A stretch of 64,000 nucleotides of DNA, taken from Allantophomopsis cytisporea. Lineage: Eukaryota; Ascomycota; Leotiomycetes; Phacidiales; Phacidiaceae. The notes beneath the pieces are model-generated. The model worked only from the letters and a program-made list of their open reading frames with translations. It did not search any database and had not been told where the DNA came from. Position numbers and translations under genes: made by a program. This document shows positions 49,603 through 61,198 of the stretch, one piece after another (the stretch's first letter is position 1; every line of letters starts with the position of its first letter). The stretch covers positions 1,736,001 to 1,800,000 of the forward strand of contig CP103032.1 in the NCBI GenBank assembly GCA_024752435.1, given 5' to 3'.

Positions 49603-49690
49603 GGTCACTACGAGGGTCGAACTCGCGACCTTGGCGTTGCAGGATGAAATCCTATTAGCACCACGCTCTAACCAACTGAGCTAAGCGACC
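49603..49690 (-). tRNA. tRNA-Ile (AAT) with a short intron
   Basis: Minus-strand sequence begins GGTCGCTTAGCTCAGTTGGT (acceptor and D arm with box A), has the anticodon loop CTAATAA interrupted after position 37 by a 15-base intron (ggatttcatcctgca), the variable region, the T arm GGTCGCGAGTTCGACCCTCG-type (box B) and closes with GTGACC pairing with GGTCGC through one mismatch or wobble. The anticodon AAT is read after removing the intron between the usual bases 37 and 38. Followed by a T-run terminator. Confidence 0.93.
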
Positions 49691-49739
49691 ATATTGATTA
49701 TTGTTAAGGTATTTTGCCATACTGATAAATATATAAATT

Positions 49740-52307
49740 TGATGCTATCTGACAACGATTGAGTTTATTATTTCAAAAGCTTTTACTCTTTTTTTTATTA
49801 GGTTTAATATAGTACTAATTATAGTAATTTACTACTTTTATTACTATTAATTCTATTACTTTAAAACATAATAGCTGAATATTAAAGCTACTAATAAATA
49901 TTATTATATAATATAGTTGGAAATAGCATCTTTAATACTAAGTAGTAGGTTGCCAATAATTTCTTTTTCTTTAACCTATCGTTAAAGCAATCTAAAACGA
50001 AAGAAGCTCTTGGTATTAACAAATACAGCTATAATAGAAATTTATAGGTTTTCTTTATATTAGTAGTCTTTAACTTTTTGCCTATAAAGTATTTCTAATA
50101 GAACTACAGCTAATTTAAAAATATATATTCTATACAAAGAATTTATACTTGTCCCTTTAAAGCTATAAAATTTCTTGATATCTAGGTAATAAGATTAGCG
50201 AGCCTACTATTAATCGACCCTAGTAAATAAGTAGCTATATATAGCCGCTAATAATCGATATTGCTGTTGCTGTTGATAGGAAATACCAGATCTTTTTTTA
50301 TCTACTCTAGTCTTATCTAGGGCGTTGAATATAGCTAGATGAATAACAAGGCGATATTTATAGCGAGGCGATAGCAATCTTAATATAATAAACTAGATTT
50401 ATATAATAGACTAGATTTTTGGCTGTCTTTAGTAAGCAATTCTTTAAGAGTAAGAAACCTATAGCAAGCTAAGGGATATATTTGGCCCGAGTAAGCACTC
50501 TAAAGTCTTCTTTATTGATCTAGACAAAGTCCGAGGTATCTTGTATGTGGTTGTATTTGCTAGGAAGTTGTATATACATCTATTATCTCCTTTAGCTGAG
50601 AGATCAATATCAACTGCTGCTAGTACTAGCGGTACCTGAAATCCTACCCTTCTTCCTGCTGTAGAGAGTATCAATTAGTTCTTGTCTCTTATTGCAAATG
50701 CAGTTACTCTGTACCTTGGTCTTACATTATCAACAACTCGAATCTCAGCGTCTCTCCAGCTGGAATGTTGTAGCATAAAGAGCGATACCCGAAATAGATT
50801 TATATTTCCCCCATTCTCTGTTTTGCGAGAGACTAGTCGGTACTCTAATAATAGGTTTGCGATATGCATTGAATATTTTGAGCCTTCCTAGGCTTTTACT
50901 AGAGCATGATAGAGGTATCGGGCATAGGTTCGTGTTTCCTGTAGTAGTACGGAATACTTCAGCTTTAGGCGGATATTGTAATTTAGACTGTCGTCAAGCT
51001 TATCCACTCTTTAGAGGTAGTTATCAAGCCGCTTATTACAGTGCCTGAGATCGTTTAGCAGCTACTTGACTTTCTGGCGTTTCATGGTAAACCTGAGCTG
51101 CTTACGAAACTCGAACTGTGGCAGCCTGTCTTTAGATATCAGCGGATTCGCAATGACGAGAGCATCGAGCCCACTTAGATGTTTCTGTCCTCGAATTAGT
51201 GATTGCTCGGAAGATAATGTAACTAAGCTGGCAGCTTTCTCAATGTTAAGATATCTCGATAGCACTTGCATCTTGTCTTCGATCTTATAGACCGTCAAGT
51301 TAAAATTCTTATGAGCAACGCCGAGTTTTTCTCGAACCCTTTTTGTAATGTCGGGGCTCTTCTAAAGCTCACTGCGGGGATCTGATTTCATCTCTTCCAG
51401 CGTGCCATCTGTTACAATTCCTTTAAGAAGTTTTGTCAGAGTCATTACGTATAGAGTGTATTCGTGCCATAGTTCGGTCACAGCCTGTGATAGTAGGTCT
51501 ATACTTTAATAGTATTATATAGTTTAACCTATATCTATATTTAAAACCTTTAAAATACAATTTTCGTCTTTTTTATTCTTTTTTACTTCTACTTTAAATA
51601 CTAAGAGGAATAAATATTCTTAGCCTACTTTCTTTATAGACAAGTATTTCTAGCAAGTCTATACTTCAAAAGTAGAAACTAATTAAAAAAACGAAGCTGT
51701 TTTTGTCAGGATTTGTCCCTGACATCGATTCGCTGACGGGTAGGAAGGAGAGCAATAAGATAGGTCAGGTAATTGTTAGTGATCGGTATATAACTAGGAG
51801 CAAGAGAATCGCGGAAGTAGCCGGAAAGCTTTACAAGACCTGCTTTGGGAAACTAAAGAATGAACGCCTAAAGTAGCTACTATATATATAAAGCTTCTTT
51901 TCTTCTCTTTCCTTTTCCTTCTCTCTTTAGCTTTAGATTCTCTAATTATTGATACTACATCGATTCTTCTTTGTATATAAACGTAACAGTAAGCTAGCTT
52001 ATTATATAAGTATTGATTTATAATTAGTTCCTGACGTTCTTGGTTGTCTTCAACGATCAAAGTATTAAGATTCGTACGTAGAGAATTTAAGTGCTTATTG
52101 ACTTCGAAGTCACGCCTATAGAAAATATATTACATTGACCTATAATAAATGTAAAGATATATACCCTATTGTCTCAATCGTATCTGCAGAATCTTTACTT
52201 AGCGTAGTCGAAGGTCTGGACGCTAATATATTGTATTACTACACGCTTTGGATTATAGCTAAGGAAAGGCGGACTTATACGTCTTCTGAAGAAACTTCTC
52301 GACCTTA

Positions 52308-52342
<35 letters not shown>

Positions 52343-52360
52343 ATACTTCGATATAGTATT
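49740..52360. repeat. Very AT-rich, RIP-like block
   Basis: From about 49740 the sequence turns strongly AT-rich and TpA-rich (runs such as ttattactattaattctattac, tatatatata at 52308-52337), unlike the genes on either side. This is what heavily RIP-mutated transposon or duplicated DNA looks like in ascomycetes. A partly recognisable gene relic lies inside (50460-51490, minus). No terminal repeats or transposase could be read by eye, so the origin of the block is not established. Confidence 0.6.
50460..51490 (-). pseudogene. Decayed DUF7580-like gene
   Basis: Read on the minus strand: TKLLKGIVTDGTLEEMKSDP, an in-frame TAG, then DITKRVREKLG, a helical stretch (VYKIEDKMQVLSRYLNIEKA), QFEFRKQLRFTMKRQKVKQL, LNDLRHCNKRLDNYL, RTYARYLYHALVKA, HIANLLLEYRLVSRKTENGG, LFRVSLFMLQHSSWRDAEIR and VPLVLAAVDI. 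The order (helical N-part, then LY-HALVKAW, then an NLLLEYR/FRVSL strand region) fits fungal DUF7580-domain proteins, often found with STAND or kinase-like genes. At least three stops interrupt it; the first (SEL-TAG-KSP) fits CAG to TAG. The name rests on recalled family pattern, not on a search. Confidence 0.6.
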
Positions 52361-52830
52361 GTCTCTTGTGCCTAACAAGATTACATAATCGTAAGTGAGA
52401 CTTAGCCCAGGAAAAGCAAGTTGTTTCGTCAATATACCGGACCAACGCCTGGTGTAATGGGTTTAGGTCGCCTTTGATGTAACGGTGCAGATGCTCTACT
52501 TTCTTGAATGTTTTTATACAATTATCGACCGGGTATAGTCGATTAGAACTTGGTATTTCAATCACTATATTACTTTTGTTGTCATATCGTCTTTCTATTT
52601 GATCTATCCTTCCTGCCTGTTTTTCAACAACGACGGCCAGATTGCAGACTATTGTCTCGAAAGTTCCGAGTCGTTCCTATATTGCGGCATCTTGTTGACT
52701 TTCAGCTGTTTTGGTTCGTTTGTTTCTGTCTGCTTCGAACAATACATTTCTTTTTTGCGTTTCTGTTGCAACTCGGTGTACTCCATTATGTGTTGATACA
52801 AATCGTACAAACGAGTGATGGTGGTTAAGG
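52361..52830 (-). pseudogene. Possible gene fragment upstream of the DUF7580 relic
   Basis: The minus strand reads in one frame from about 52700 to 52370: ERLGTFETIVCNLAVVVEKQAGRIDQIERR (coiled-coil-like), then VIEIPSSNRLYPVDNCIKTF, KKVEHLHRYIKGDLNPLHQA and VRYIDETTCFSWAKSHLRLC, with one TAG just before ERLG that would fit a CAG codon. It is on the same strand as, and upstream of, the DUF7580 relic and could be its 5' part. No family recognised. Confidence 0.35.
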
Positions 52831-54311
52831 GTGTCGAGAGTATGTTATCAGGTCTGTTCTGCTCTTGCCGGGGTCCAAGGTCTGAGGTCTAGGGTTTGAT
52901 GATATAATTCGTAGTTATAGCATATCAGCACCTGCTACAGGTATTTCAATTTATCATATATCACAATATCATCCAATATGCTGAATAACAGGTTTGAAAC
53001 TCATGGCAATAGATGTGGTTTTGTAGTTGACTAGCGTATTCTATTCGCATCATGCTTATCATGTCCTGTCTGCACTCCTACTTTCTCCCATCACTGCTTT
53101 ATTAGTTGCTATTTATCACTGAAAGACGACTGGCACATTATTTACTTTAGTTTCTCCAGCAATTTAGATGGAAAGTCCTCAGGTTTGGATTTCGTAATAA
53201 TAGGTTGAGCTTGATCAACTATGGATTAAAATATTAATATTTTGCAAAGCAGTGAACCTCGCAAGGACAAATGGCATACCCGTGTTCTCTTCTCCGCAAG
53301 CGTCGCATTTGGCATGCGCTGCAGAATTTTACCATCGTGAGATTGGGTTATGATTATTTATTGACAATAGGTTCCGTCGACTGTATCTGATGGCTCTGGT
53401 GGCAGAGTCCTTCGAAAAATTGGCGCTTATAAAGGGTCTAATTTTGAACCTCAATTTTATGTTAGGAGGTGTCTATGTTAAAACCCATGCGATGTTGGAA
53501 CTGGGAGGCGTCGATGTTAAACCCATGCGATGTTGGAACTGGGAGGCGTCGATGTTAAGCCCATGCGATGTTGGAACTGGGAGGCGTCGATGTTAAACCC
53601 ATGCAGGCGAATATCACTTATCGTCGTATCTGTGCGTAACTAGAGTAAGTACTGTGTGGGTTCACAATGTGTGGGTTCACATATGACGGGGGATAGTACT
53701 CGTTTCCTTTCTTGGAATGCTCTTCCTATGCACCTAAGTACTCACTCGAATTTTCATACGCAACAGTCCAACGATGATAGACCTTGTGAACAATCATGTT
53801 CTCAAGCTCCACGCAGACTGGAGGATTGCGACTAGGGGATGCTAGGAACAAGACGTTTGCCGAGAAGTCCCTTGACACCACCACCATTACCCCACAGCAA
53901 CATCAGCCGTAGTTGTTGAAGGGGTGGAAGACGAACATCAGAGAAAACTATACACTTGGGCGTTCTACAGACGATCTATCGTCTTGTCGAGAATTTATCT
54001 CGAAAAAGCGGGCTACGTATAACCACGAGATATTATACGCAGCCAATAGCCATTGTGTTCGAAGATCAGGGCCCTTGATTTGTTGTTTTTAATCCCTCAA
54101 ACTGTAGTTGTTCGTCCACTTTCAAGACACCAATAAGTTTCCACAAATATTCCATGATCTTTCTATTTGACCAAGTCTCTACTTTAGAACGTTCTCACTA
54201 TTCTGTCTCAAAGCTCCCTTCCAAAACACTTCAATTCTATACTTCCAACTCTCTTGTACGATTCCAGTCATGCTTCAATAGTCTTGTACTAACTTCCCTT
54301 TGTAGGTACAA
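52831..54311. other. Intergenic stretch with a 38-bp minisatellite
   Basis: No gene recognised. Contains a direct-repeat tract at about 53463-53605 (listed separately) and a doubled tgtgtgggttcac at about 53655-53682. The last 200 bases are C/T-rich and likely the promoter and leader of the small Cys/His gene at 54312. Confidence 0.45.
53463..53605 (+). repeat. 38-bp tandem minisatellite, about 3.5 units
   Basis: Copies of the unit containing gatgttggaactgggaggc start at 53491, 53529 and 53567, exactly 38 bp apart, with a diverged partial unit before them (ttaggaggtgtctatgtta) . Units are nearly identical, so the array is recent. A related single copy in inverted orientation lies at 55041-55069. 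Confidence 0.85.
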
Positions 54312-54661
54312 ATGTGTGAGAGAATGCATCCACGAGCTAAACACACCTGCGGTCACGAAGTAGAGCAGTTGTCGTATATCCAGAGATGTGAAGAGGCGAA
54401 GCAGAGAGGCTCGGATTGCCCCGCTCCGAAGGACAATTATGACTTGGGTATGTCTTCAAAGAAGACAAAGTGCCCTGACTGCGAAGCAAGAGAGTAAGCG
54501 CGGGGAGTACCTTTGACCTGGAGGTTGCGCTTGAGGTGCTTGGATTACAATGTTTTCGTTTTGAATTCAGGAATTCCTTGAGTGTGACAAACAAGCAAAG
54601 GAGGCAGTTTCTTGAGGAGACACATATGTTCCTTGATCACAACATCATGGGCGTGATATAA
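54312..54661 (+). CDS. Small Cys/His-rich protein (90 residues)
   Basis: Exons 54312-54493 and 54571-54661 with a 77-nt GT-AG intron in phase 2 give 90 residues. It begins MCERMHPRAKHTCGHEVEQL, continues YIQRCEEAKQRGSDCPAP and KKTKCPDCEARENSL, and ends in a helical tail (NKQRRQFLEETHMFLDHNIM). The pattern C-x-H-(5)-CGHE, C, DCP, CPDC resembles small ascomycete proteins with CGH...C...CP.C spacing that I believe are common but uncharacterised; zinc binding is likely, function unknown. No signal peptide. It is intact between decayed neighbours. A longer upstream frame from 54154 is in a different frame and is rejected. Confidence 0.7.
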
Positions 54662-55365
54662 TTAAGGGAGGACCTGAAGGGTCTCAGTATTTCCTAAGTA
54701 TATGGGAGTTTTGTACTCGATTTTCAACATATCGATGTTACCTTTACTTTGACAGACAATTTCTAAGGCGGATGCTATGCGCTCTCTCTTCATCATTCTT
54801 AAAGTGTGATGTTTGGTGAGAATGAGACCTTCGGATTTACACGGCATGCGTTTAAAGCCAACGTAAATTGAGCTAATCCCTTCGGTGGGTTGAGTACTGA
54901 CTCTTCAGTGGTAAGGCTCAGATTCTAATTGCTCTAATTCGTTCAAATTCAAGTGTAGCAGCCAATAACAAGTTGTGCTATGACCAAGCACATTGTGAAC
55001 CAATACATTGTGAACGAAATTGTCAATGCGGTTCAAAGGTTCAACATCGACACCCCCCAGTTCCAACATGGTATAATATGCAGGAAAGAACTGGTTAGAT
55101 TTGACACGACAACAGGAGAGAACAGGCTGATTCGCCGCAGAATCGCGAATGCAATCAAGGTATGCACATCATTGATGGGAGGGAATATTTGCTGTTTCGG
55201 TTGTCCGGAAATATAAAATTCCGGCAAATGCTTTAAACCAACCTCATAGCAATAAGGACTGACATTAGATTTACAAAGCTTTTCGATCCATCCTTTGATT
55301 TATAGTTCCAAAATACAATTCTTCTTACAATTCTCTATTTGATCTTGAGTCGACTCTTAACCTCA
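54662..55365. other. Spacer with an inverted copy of the 38-bp element
   Basis: No gene seen. Positions 55041-55069 on the minus strand (atgttggaactggggggtgt then cgatgttga) match the minisatellite unit at 53.5 kb with a few differences. The last 80 bases precede the kinase relic. Confidence 0.5.
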
Positions 55366-56259
55366 ATGGCTATATTATCTACACCGTTCCGTTCTTTCTC
55401 TACAGAAAACATTCTATCTAGGGGGTCTGCTGGACAAGTTTTTGTGATAAGCTATAATGTAGTCTTCAAGTGCCCAACTGTCTTCGACAATCCTGCTCCG
55501 CAGCAGGCAGACGAGATAAAAGAGAGCCGCGAAAGGATAGAGAACGAAATGACAATATACGCAATCCTGATGAAGCATCGACATCCCAACATTGTCCACG
55601 GAATTCTCTGCGTTCCTCAAGGCGTCTTTATGCAACATCTAAAAATGACTCTCGAGTTTCATATAGCTGAGCAGTCGATATTGACTATTAGTCCTGACAC
55701 TTAGGAGAAATAGGTTCAACAGCTGACAAGCGGATTAGCTTGGCTCGAGAAACTTAGGTTTGTTTATAGGGATTTGCGTCCAGCAAACGTCCTTCTTGAT
55801 GCAATGGAAAACATCAGAATTGGAGACTTTGATGCTATGGTGAAAATGGGAGAGCAGCTTATCGTAGCAAGTGAGCCATTCTGTAAGCTAGATACAGAAG
55901 GTAAGCCTTTCACCGCTAGTCCAGTTAGTAAGCAATTCTCCTTGGGCTTATGCATTTACAATATTCGATTTGGACATATTCCCCTTCATAAACTCGACCT
56001 ACCAACTAAAGTCTAAAGACTTAGGGCGAACGACCTTCCTTCAACTTCGGGCGACACCCTCTTTAGTAACTTAACACGTGGTTGCTAGTATAGGACCTAC
56101 AAGTCTATTAGTAAGGTAGAACAAGACGTATACTCTCGGACACATAGTCTTCCTAGCCTACAAAAGTTGGAGAAGGGGTCATCAGGTCTGGTAGACGATG
56201 TACAGTCTAATATGCTGCTGGCGGAATGTAAATATTTCTTGGCAAGTCAAGAGAAATGA
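55366..56259 (+). pseudogene. Protein-kinase-like gene inactivated by four nonsense changes
   Basis: A single frame of 298 codons runs from ATG 55366 to TGA 56257-56259 with no indel but four internal stops: TAG at 55702, TAG at 55711, TAA at 56014 and TAG at 56086. Restoring frames is unnecessary to see the fold: a Gly-rich loop LSRGSAGQVFVISYNVVFK with the following Lys, the C-helix Glu in ERIENEMTIYAILMKHRHPN, a catalytic-loop equivalent YRDLRPANVLLD, and IGDFDAMVK in place of the DFG segment. It belongs with small fungal kinase-like proteins having DFD rather than DFG. Contexts suggest the stops replaced Gln or Trp codons (CAG, TGG, CAA, TGG), all C-to-T or G-to-A. This is the cleanest RIP-like relic in the window. 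Confidence 0.85.
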
Positions 56260-57027
56260 AGGTATAAAAAAGAAATAAAGATACAATTGCAGAGTGTGAA
56301 ATTTCCAAATGATAATGTGAGGGCATCAGGAAATATTGATATGTATACTAATCGTCTCTCACACTGCTTTACAACATATTTGACTATGGCTGTCCGATCC
56401 GCGGAACCAATCTCTAAGTCGCCCGTGCAATTGTGGGTTAAGTCATGTTTTTAGCCTGGCTACCAAACCACATCGAGGCGTTAGAAGTATTAACGTCCAC
56501 CTTGTTTCACCGTCACTGTCCCATCCACGTCCACATGCGCAGTCTCCACCCCACCTGTTCTATATATACTAGAGTATTAAGTTGTTCCGTTTTCCTCAAC
56601 TTTTGTACTCTGTAGTAGGTCTCGTCATCCAAATACAAGCGGATGATACGTAGATACAACATATATAGAGATATATAGTTCAACCTCGACCAGTATTGGC
56701 GCTAGCGTAGCTTTTGAAGCTCTACTTACAATCCGCAGCATCCAAGGAAATTCTGACAATAACCGCCGTTAGATAGGCGACTCTATAGTATAAGTTCGAG
56801 AGATAATACAACAAGCTTATAAAGGATTTGGCTTTGAGTAGAAATTTACGTGTGCTAGATAACACAGAGACAACAAAATCAGAGGTCCGACGGGCTGTAA
56901 GACTTGAGCATATAATAAATAGCCTCAGTATAGTACTATTGAAATGAAAACTGCATAGCCTCTTACGAGTAAGCAATTAGAAATATTGACCCTATCATAA
57001 GCTAATTGGAGAAGTATCATATCGCCA
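56260..57027. other. Spacer before the ABC relic
   Basis: No clear gene. May hold unrecognisable remains of the membrane domain of the ABC transporter whose ATPase relic follows. Confidence 0.35.
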
Positions 57028-57820
57028 CCTATGTTGAAGGATGTTTCAGTATCGATTTCTGTTGGCGAACGTATCGGCATATGTGGTCGAATAGGAAGGC
57101 AAGCAACAACTCTTGAAAATGAGACAAGTCCTTTTTAGTACCGCTGACCGTTTCCAGTGGCAAAAGTTCTTTTGTGCTCAGCATCTTTCAAACGCTTGAG
57201 CTTCACTCTGGTACAATAGTCATCGACGATACCGACTCAGCTCAATCTCACGCAAGAGTATACGCCACCGGGTCTTAATCGTTCTGTAAGACTTCGTCCC
57301 TGCTTGACGAGCCACTTCGTTTTGCCTTTGATTCGAACGAGGAGCATACTGAGAATATGGTGATCGAAGCCTTGCAAAAGGCTCGAATATGGGATTTCCT
57401 ACTAGAGAAACAAAGTCTAGAGATGGTAGGATCACAGATCTCAATCTTACATCGTCAACGCTAGCTGTTTGCTTTATCTAGGGCAATGCTTTCCTCTGGG
57501 AAGCATAGTAATATTGGATGAGGCTTATAGCAGGTCGGTCTCTTGCTCCGAGCCTCTTCTACCTCTAGTCTGGTTATTTCACTAATTGTTGGATAACCAA
57601 AGTGTTGATGTAGCTACTAAGGATACAATGCAAAGCATTATTCATAGTGAGTTTATGGGGAGAACTATCTTCGCTGTAGATTACAAATTGTCGAATATTC
57701 TTAACTTCTATAAAATCTTACTGCTTGACAAAGGAACTGTCATAGAGTTTGATACGGCAGAAGACTTGCTTAGGAAAGACTCATCTTCCAAAGCGTTATA
57801 CAAGACTTCGGGAACGTAGG
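57028..57820 (+). pseudogene. ABC transporter (ABCC-like) nucleotide-binding domain relic
   Basis: Remains of the second ATPase domain of a multidrug-type ABC transporter. Readable pieces: PMLKDVSVSISVGERIGICGRIGRQ (the Walker A position, GxxGxGKS now degraded), VIDDTDSAQ, FAFDSNEEHTENMVIEALQK with ARIWDFLLEK, a Walker B-like ILDEA near 57515, NQSVDVATKDTMQSIIHSEF, GRTIFAVDYKLSNIL (H-loop His lost, as the family has AVAHKL) and LLLDKGTVIEFDTAEDLLRK. Pieces lie in different frames with several stops (for example F-TAG, E-stop-GNA), and the signature LSGGQ/LSHGQ could not be read. Too degraded to be functional. No upstream membrane domain is recognised. Confidence 0.8.
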
Positions 57821-60280
57821 AGAAATAACTATGCATGTACGTTGGAAATACATATTTAGATGGTATACATTTTGTAGAGCATAGAAATATTCACTGTCCT
57901 GATAATAACTAAGACTATTATATTTTTCGAAATTGTAGTATTAGATTTAATGTCATTTTGAAATTATAGTAGTAGAATGAATTCATTTTACATAATACAA
58001 TTCTAAGATCGGTTTGATTTTATAGTAGCAGAATCAAAATCATTTTAGAAATGTAGTAGTACAAAAGTAAATTAAAAATAAATAGAATACAAATAATATA
58101 TTCTACACTTAGATTACTCCGAAAGATTAGTCCCTCTCCCAATACAATTTCAATATGGTTACACTCCAACACCGCTCCTATCCATCGACCTCCGTAGATA
58201 CGTAACATCAAAATCACAAGTCAAGCCATCAAATCAACCAAACCAAAACCAAACCAAAATATACCCGCCAACCTCGACTAGGCATTTGCCCAACCTACCC
58301 GCCAACCACCCGCAAGCTCTCTCTACCCACAGAGAATCCGAAACTCAAGCTACCCTACCCCTCCTCCCGAATCCTAAGCTCAATCCCAGCCCTACACGTA
58401 TGTATGTATGTGTATATACTTGTAGCAGTTCGTGACATCTAGCTCCAATCCTCCGCAATGCGTTTTCAACCCGACGTTCCCGGCTACTTCTCCACATCTT
58501 CACAACTTACTACGGTGCTAAGTACACTGACAGACACTCATCTGGAAACATAGCTCGTATATACGAATAGCTCCACAGCCTTACCGGAATGTAGGAATTG
58601 TGATATGGCGAACCGATGTCGGTGCCTTGCCGCGCTGTATCCGCGGTTATTCGGGTGGATAGTGGGTGGATTTATAAGGATAGCGCTTGTGGGTTTTGTC
58701 CGATGGGAATTTGGAGATGAGATGGGGTTTAGAAACGGGTGCGTCATCGATTGTTTACGATGCGGGTTATTGAGATAACGTGTTAGGTCGGGCTGATATG
58801 TTCAGAGTGAAGATATTATTTCTCGTGCAGACTCTGAGGGAATGTATTTGATACCTTACAAACAAAAGCGCATAAATGAACCGCCATGCATTTCGATATC
58901 AGAGTAAAGTCTAGTCCTACCATGCATGCACATCATATGCATACACCAGATGTACATTCATACTGTGCATACGGACAGGGAGATACTTCCGACAATCGCA
59001 GAGCAATCCTTTCCTGATGTTTCGGATAAGGCGACTTGTATGATACCTGAGGTGATACCATCATCGCCTATCAATAGAATAAACCAACGCATCTACGTAA
59101 ACGCATTCACAGGATCAGGAGCTGGATCGTAGCATCAGAAGGGGAAATACAGTCCCGCTAACAATCCCTTTGTTCAGCTGGCAATACCAATTGCTTTTGT
59201 TTATATGTTTACAAGTATATGTGTACATATACAAATAGATGCATGTGTCGTATTGTGCGGTCATCTCAATCCGAGTCTTACTCGACGTCGTCGAGTATAA
59301 AATGGTATTGTAGAGTAATCTACGCAACAGACTTTATCTTTATTTCGCCGTTGATTTTCAGTGGTGTCCGTGATAGTTGAGTAGCGGGCCAACGAGGGAG
59401 GCGGGTGCATCGTTACCTTGGCGGAGCCCAAGCTCAAGCTTGATGACAGGCTGGCTCAAGTACAAACTCAAAGTCGAGGTGATTGAGTTTAGGGGAGATG
59501 GGGATGTGATGGGGATCGAGGGCTGATTTGGATTGAGTTTTGGATTGAGTCAGATTTGGATCTTTGATGGAGGGTGAGTGTGATATGGAGAAGTATGATG
59601 CGTATGATAAGTATGATATCTAAGGTAGGGGATGATCCATTCATGTGAGGTGAGGTTGCTACTTATTGACACTGTGTTGTGTTTGACTATTGGGACTGCA
59701 GTGTGACCGCAGTCTTCTCTCTATGCTATGCATATTCGGCGAGTCAGATACTACACGACAGCGTAAAACATCAGGAGAAATCCTCCGCACGTCTTCTCCT
59801 TTTCTTAAGGCTGAACATCACCTCCACGGACCATCAATCAAATCACCCTTTACACAACTCCATACAATAGAAACATCTTGACTAATTCAAGTCAACACTT
59901 CTTCTCCCTCATCAACAAGCAACCCTCTCTTCGCCTCTTCGTATCTTCACCTCTCATCCCCCAAAGGTCAAAGCGCAATTAAACGTCATTCGTATCCATC
60001 CCAAAAGGTCCGTGACGACCTCGTCATGATCCCCAACTAACCGACTCTCCCACTGTCACCTATCCGTCCGTCCATCGCTCATGACGACGAGACCAGATCA
60101 GCCGCAAATAGAACATCGTACCAACGCATCGAATCACGAACAAGAGGGAAAACTAACCACTGAGGCCAAAAATCTCCAACTCAACTGAAACGAAACGTGG
60201 CGGTTCAGCGCCAGTGTGTCAATATCTTCCAGAAAATTCGAGCTGAATATTTCAATGTCATGGATGACTGACCAACCCTC
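57821..60280. other. Intergenic, AT-rich then mixed
   Basis: 57.85-58.2 kb is AT-rich with repeated tagtagtagaat-like pieces (57955-58065). From 58.2 kb composition is ordinary. No gene or RNA supported; open frames at 58538-58747 and 58926-59132 are unrecognised. Confidence 0.4.
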
Positions 60281-60316
60281 CCTGTTGCTGTTCCTGTTCC
60301 TGTTCCTGTTCCTGTT
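60281..60316 (+). repeat. CTGTTC hexamer microsatellite
   Basis: Five to six copies of ctgttc, with further diverged copies to about 60370. Confidence 0.85.
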
Positions 60317-61198
60317 TGATTCCGTTTCTGTTCCTGCACCGGCAGTTCTGATTCTTTTCCTGTTCCTGTTTCGATGCCGGGGCTCTTATCCGAGGTCAGT
60401 TTCTCTGGTCTTCGATTCAGGCGGGCAGTGACGGCAAGAATATTCGCAACGCCGAATGAGATCCGCATGCCATTCTGAGTAGACTATCAATTCAATCGGA
60501 TTTGAGGCGACGCTTGTTTTTCTATGGGGTTGTTCAAGTTTGTTGTTATTCCCGTCTGTCGTCTTGTCTCTTGGTTTGTATCATATTACATACTCAGTAG
60601 TAGAGAACTAGGTAGGTAGCTGTACTCTCAGCTCAAGCATTGCTCGCCGCAATATCCATTCAGTCCATTCAATGTTGTCAATCCATATCATCTACTCAGT
60701 ACATCCTCAACCCCATCCGCCATCTCCGCTCAAACAACAAAAAAACATAATCAACCCGTCATCTCCGCTCTCAAAATGATCACGTTAACAGATAGAATTT
60801 ACAGCGTGGCGTTGATCCCGACAAATAGTAGGCGCATCTGCAATACGTCTATGTACTGCGGTCAGCACGAATACATATGTATGCAGATATATGTATGCAG
60901 ATATATGTATGTCCGAATACCAAGACTTCGACCCCGCGTGCAAAGCTTGGTATCGAGGGTCAGGTAAGGGGAATCATTGGTGGTTTGGGTGAGATGAAGT
61001 GGAGTGCATATGTGAGGGTATTGGATTGGAAAGTCAAAGTGGTTTATTTTATTCTATGTTACTTTTGTAGAATACCACAGGCTATCAATTGTCGTTGAAT
61101 TGTACTGTACAGTAGATGTATCGTAGTTGAATGTTATCACTACGTAGCCGCTTTGAGAATGATGCTCAAACAGACACAACCACCACAACAGACACGTT

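Noticed and set aside
53463..53605. Possible CRISPR-like array
   Set aside because: Units are directly tandem with no unique spacers and the genome is eukaryotic; it is a minisatellite.
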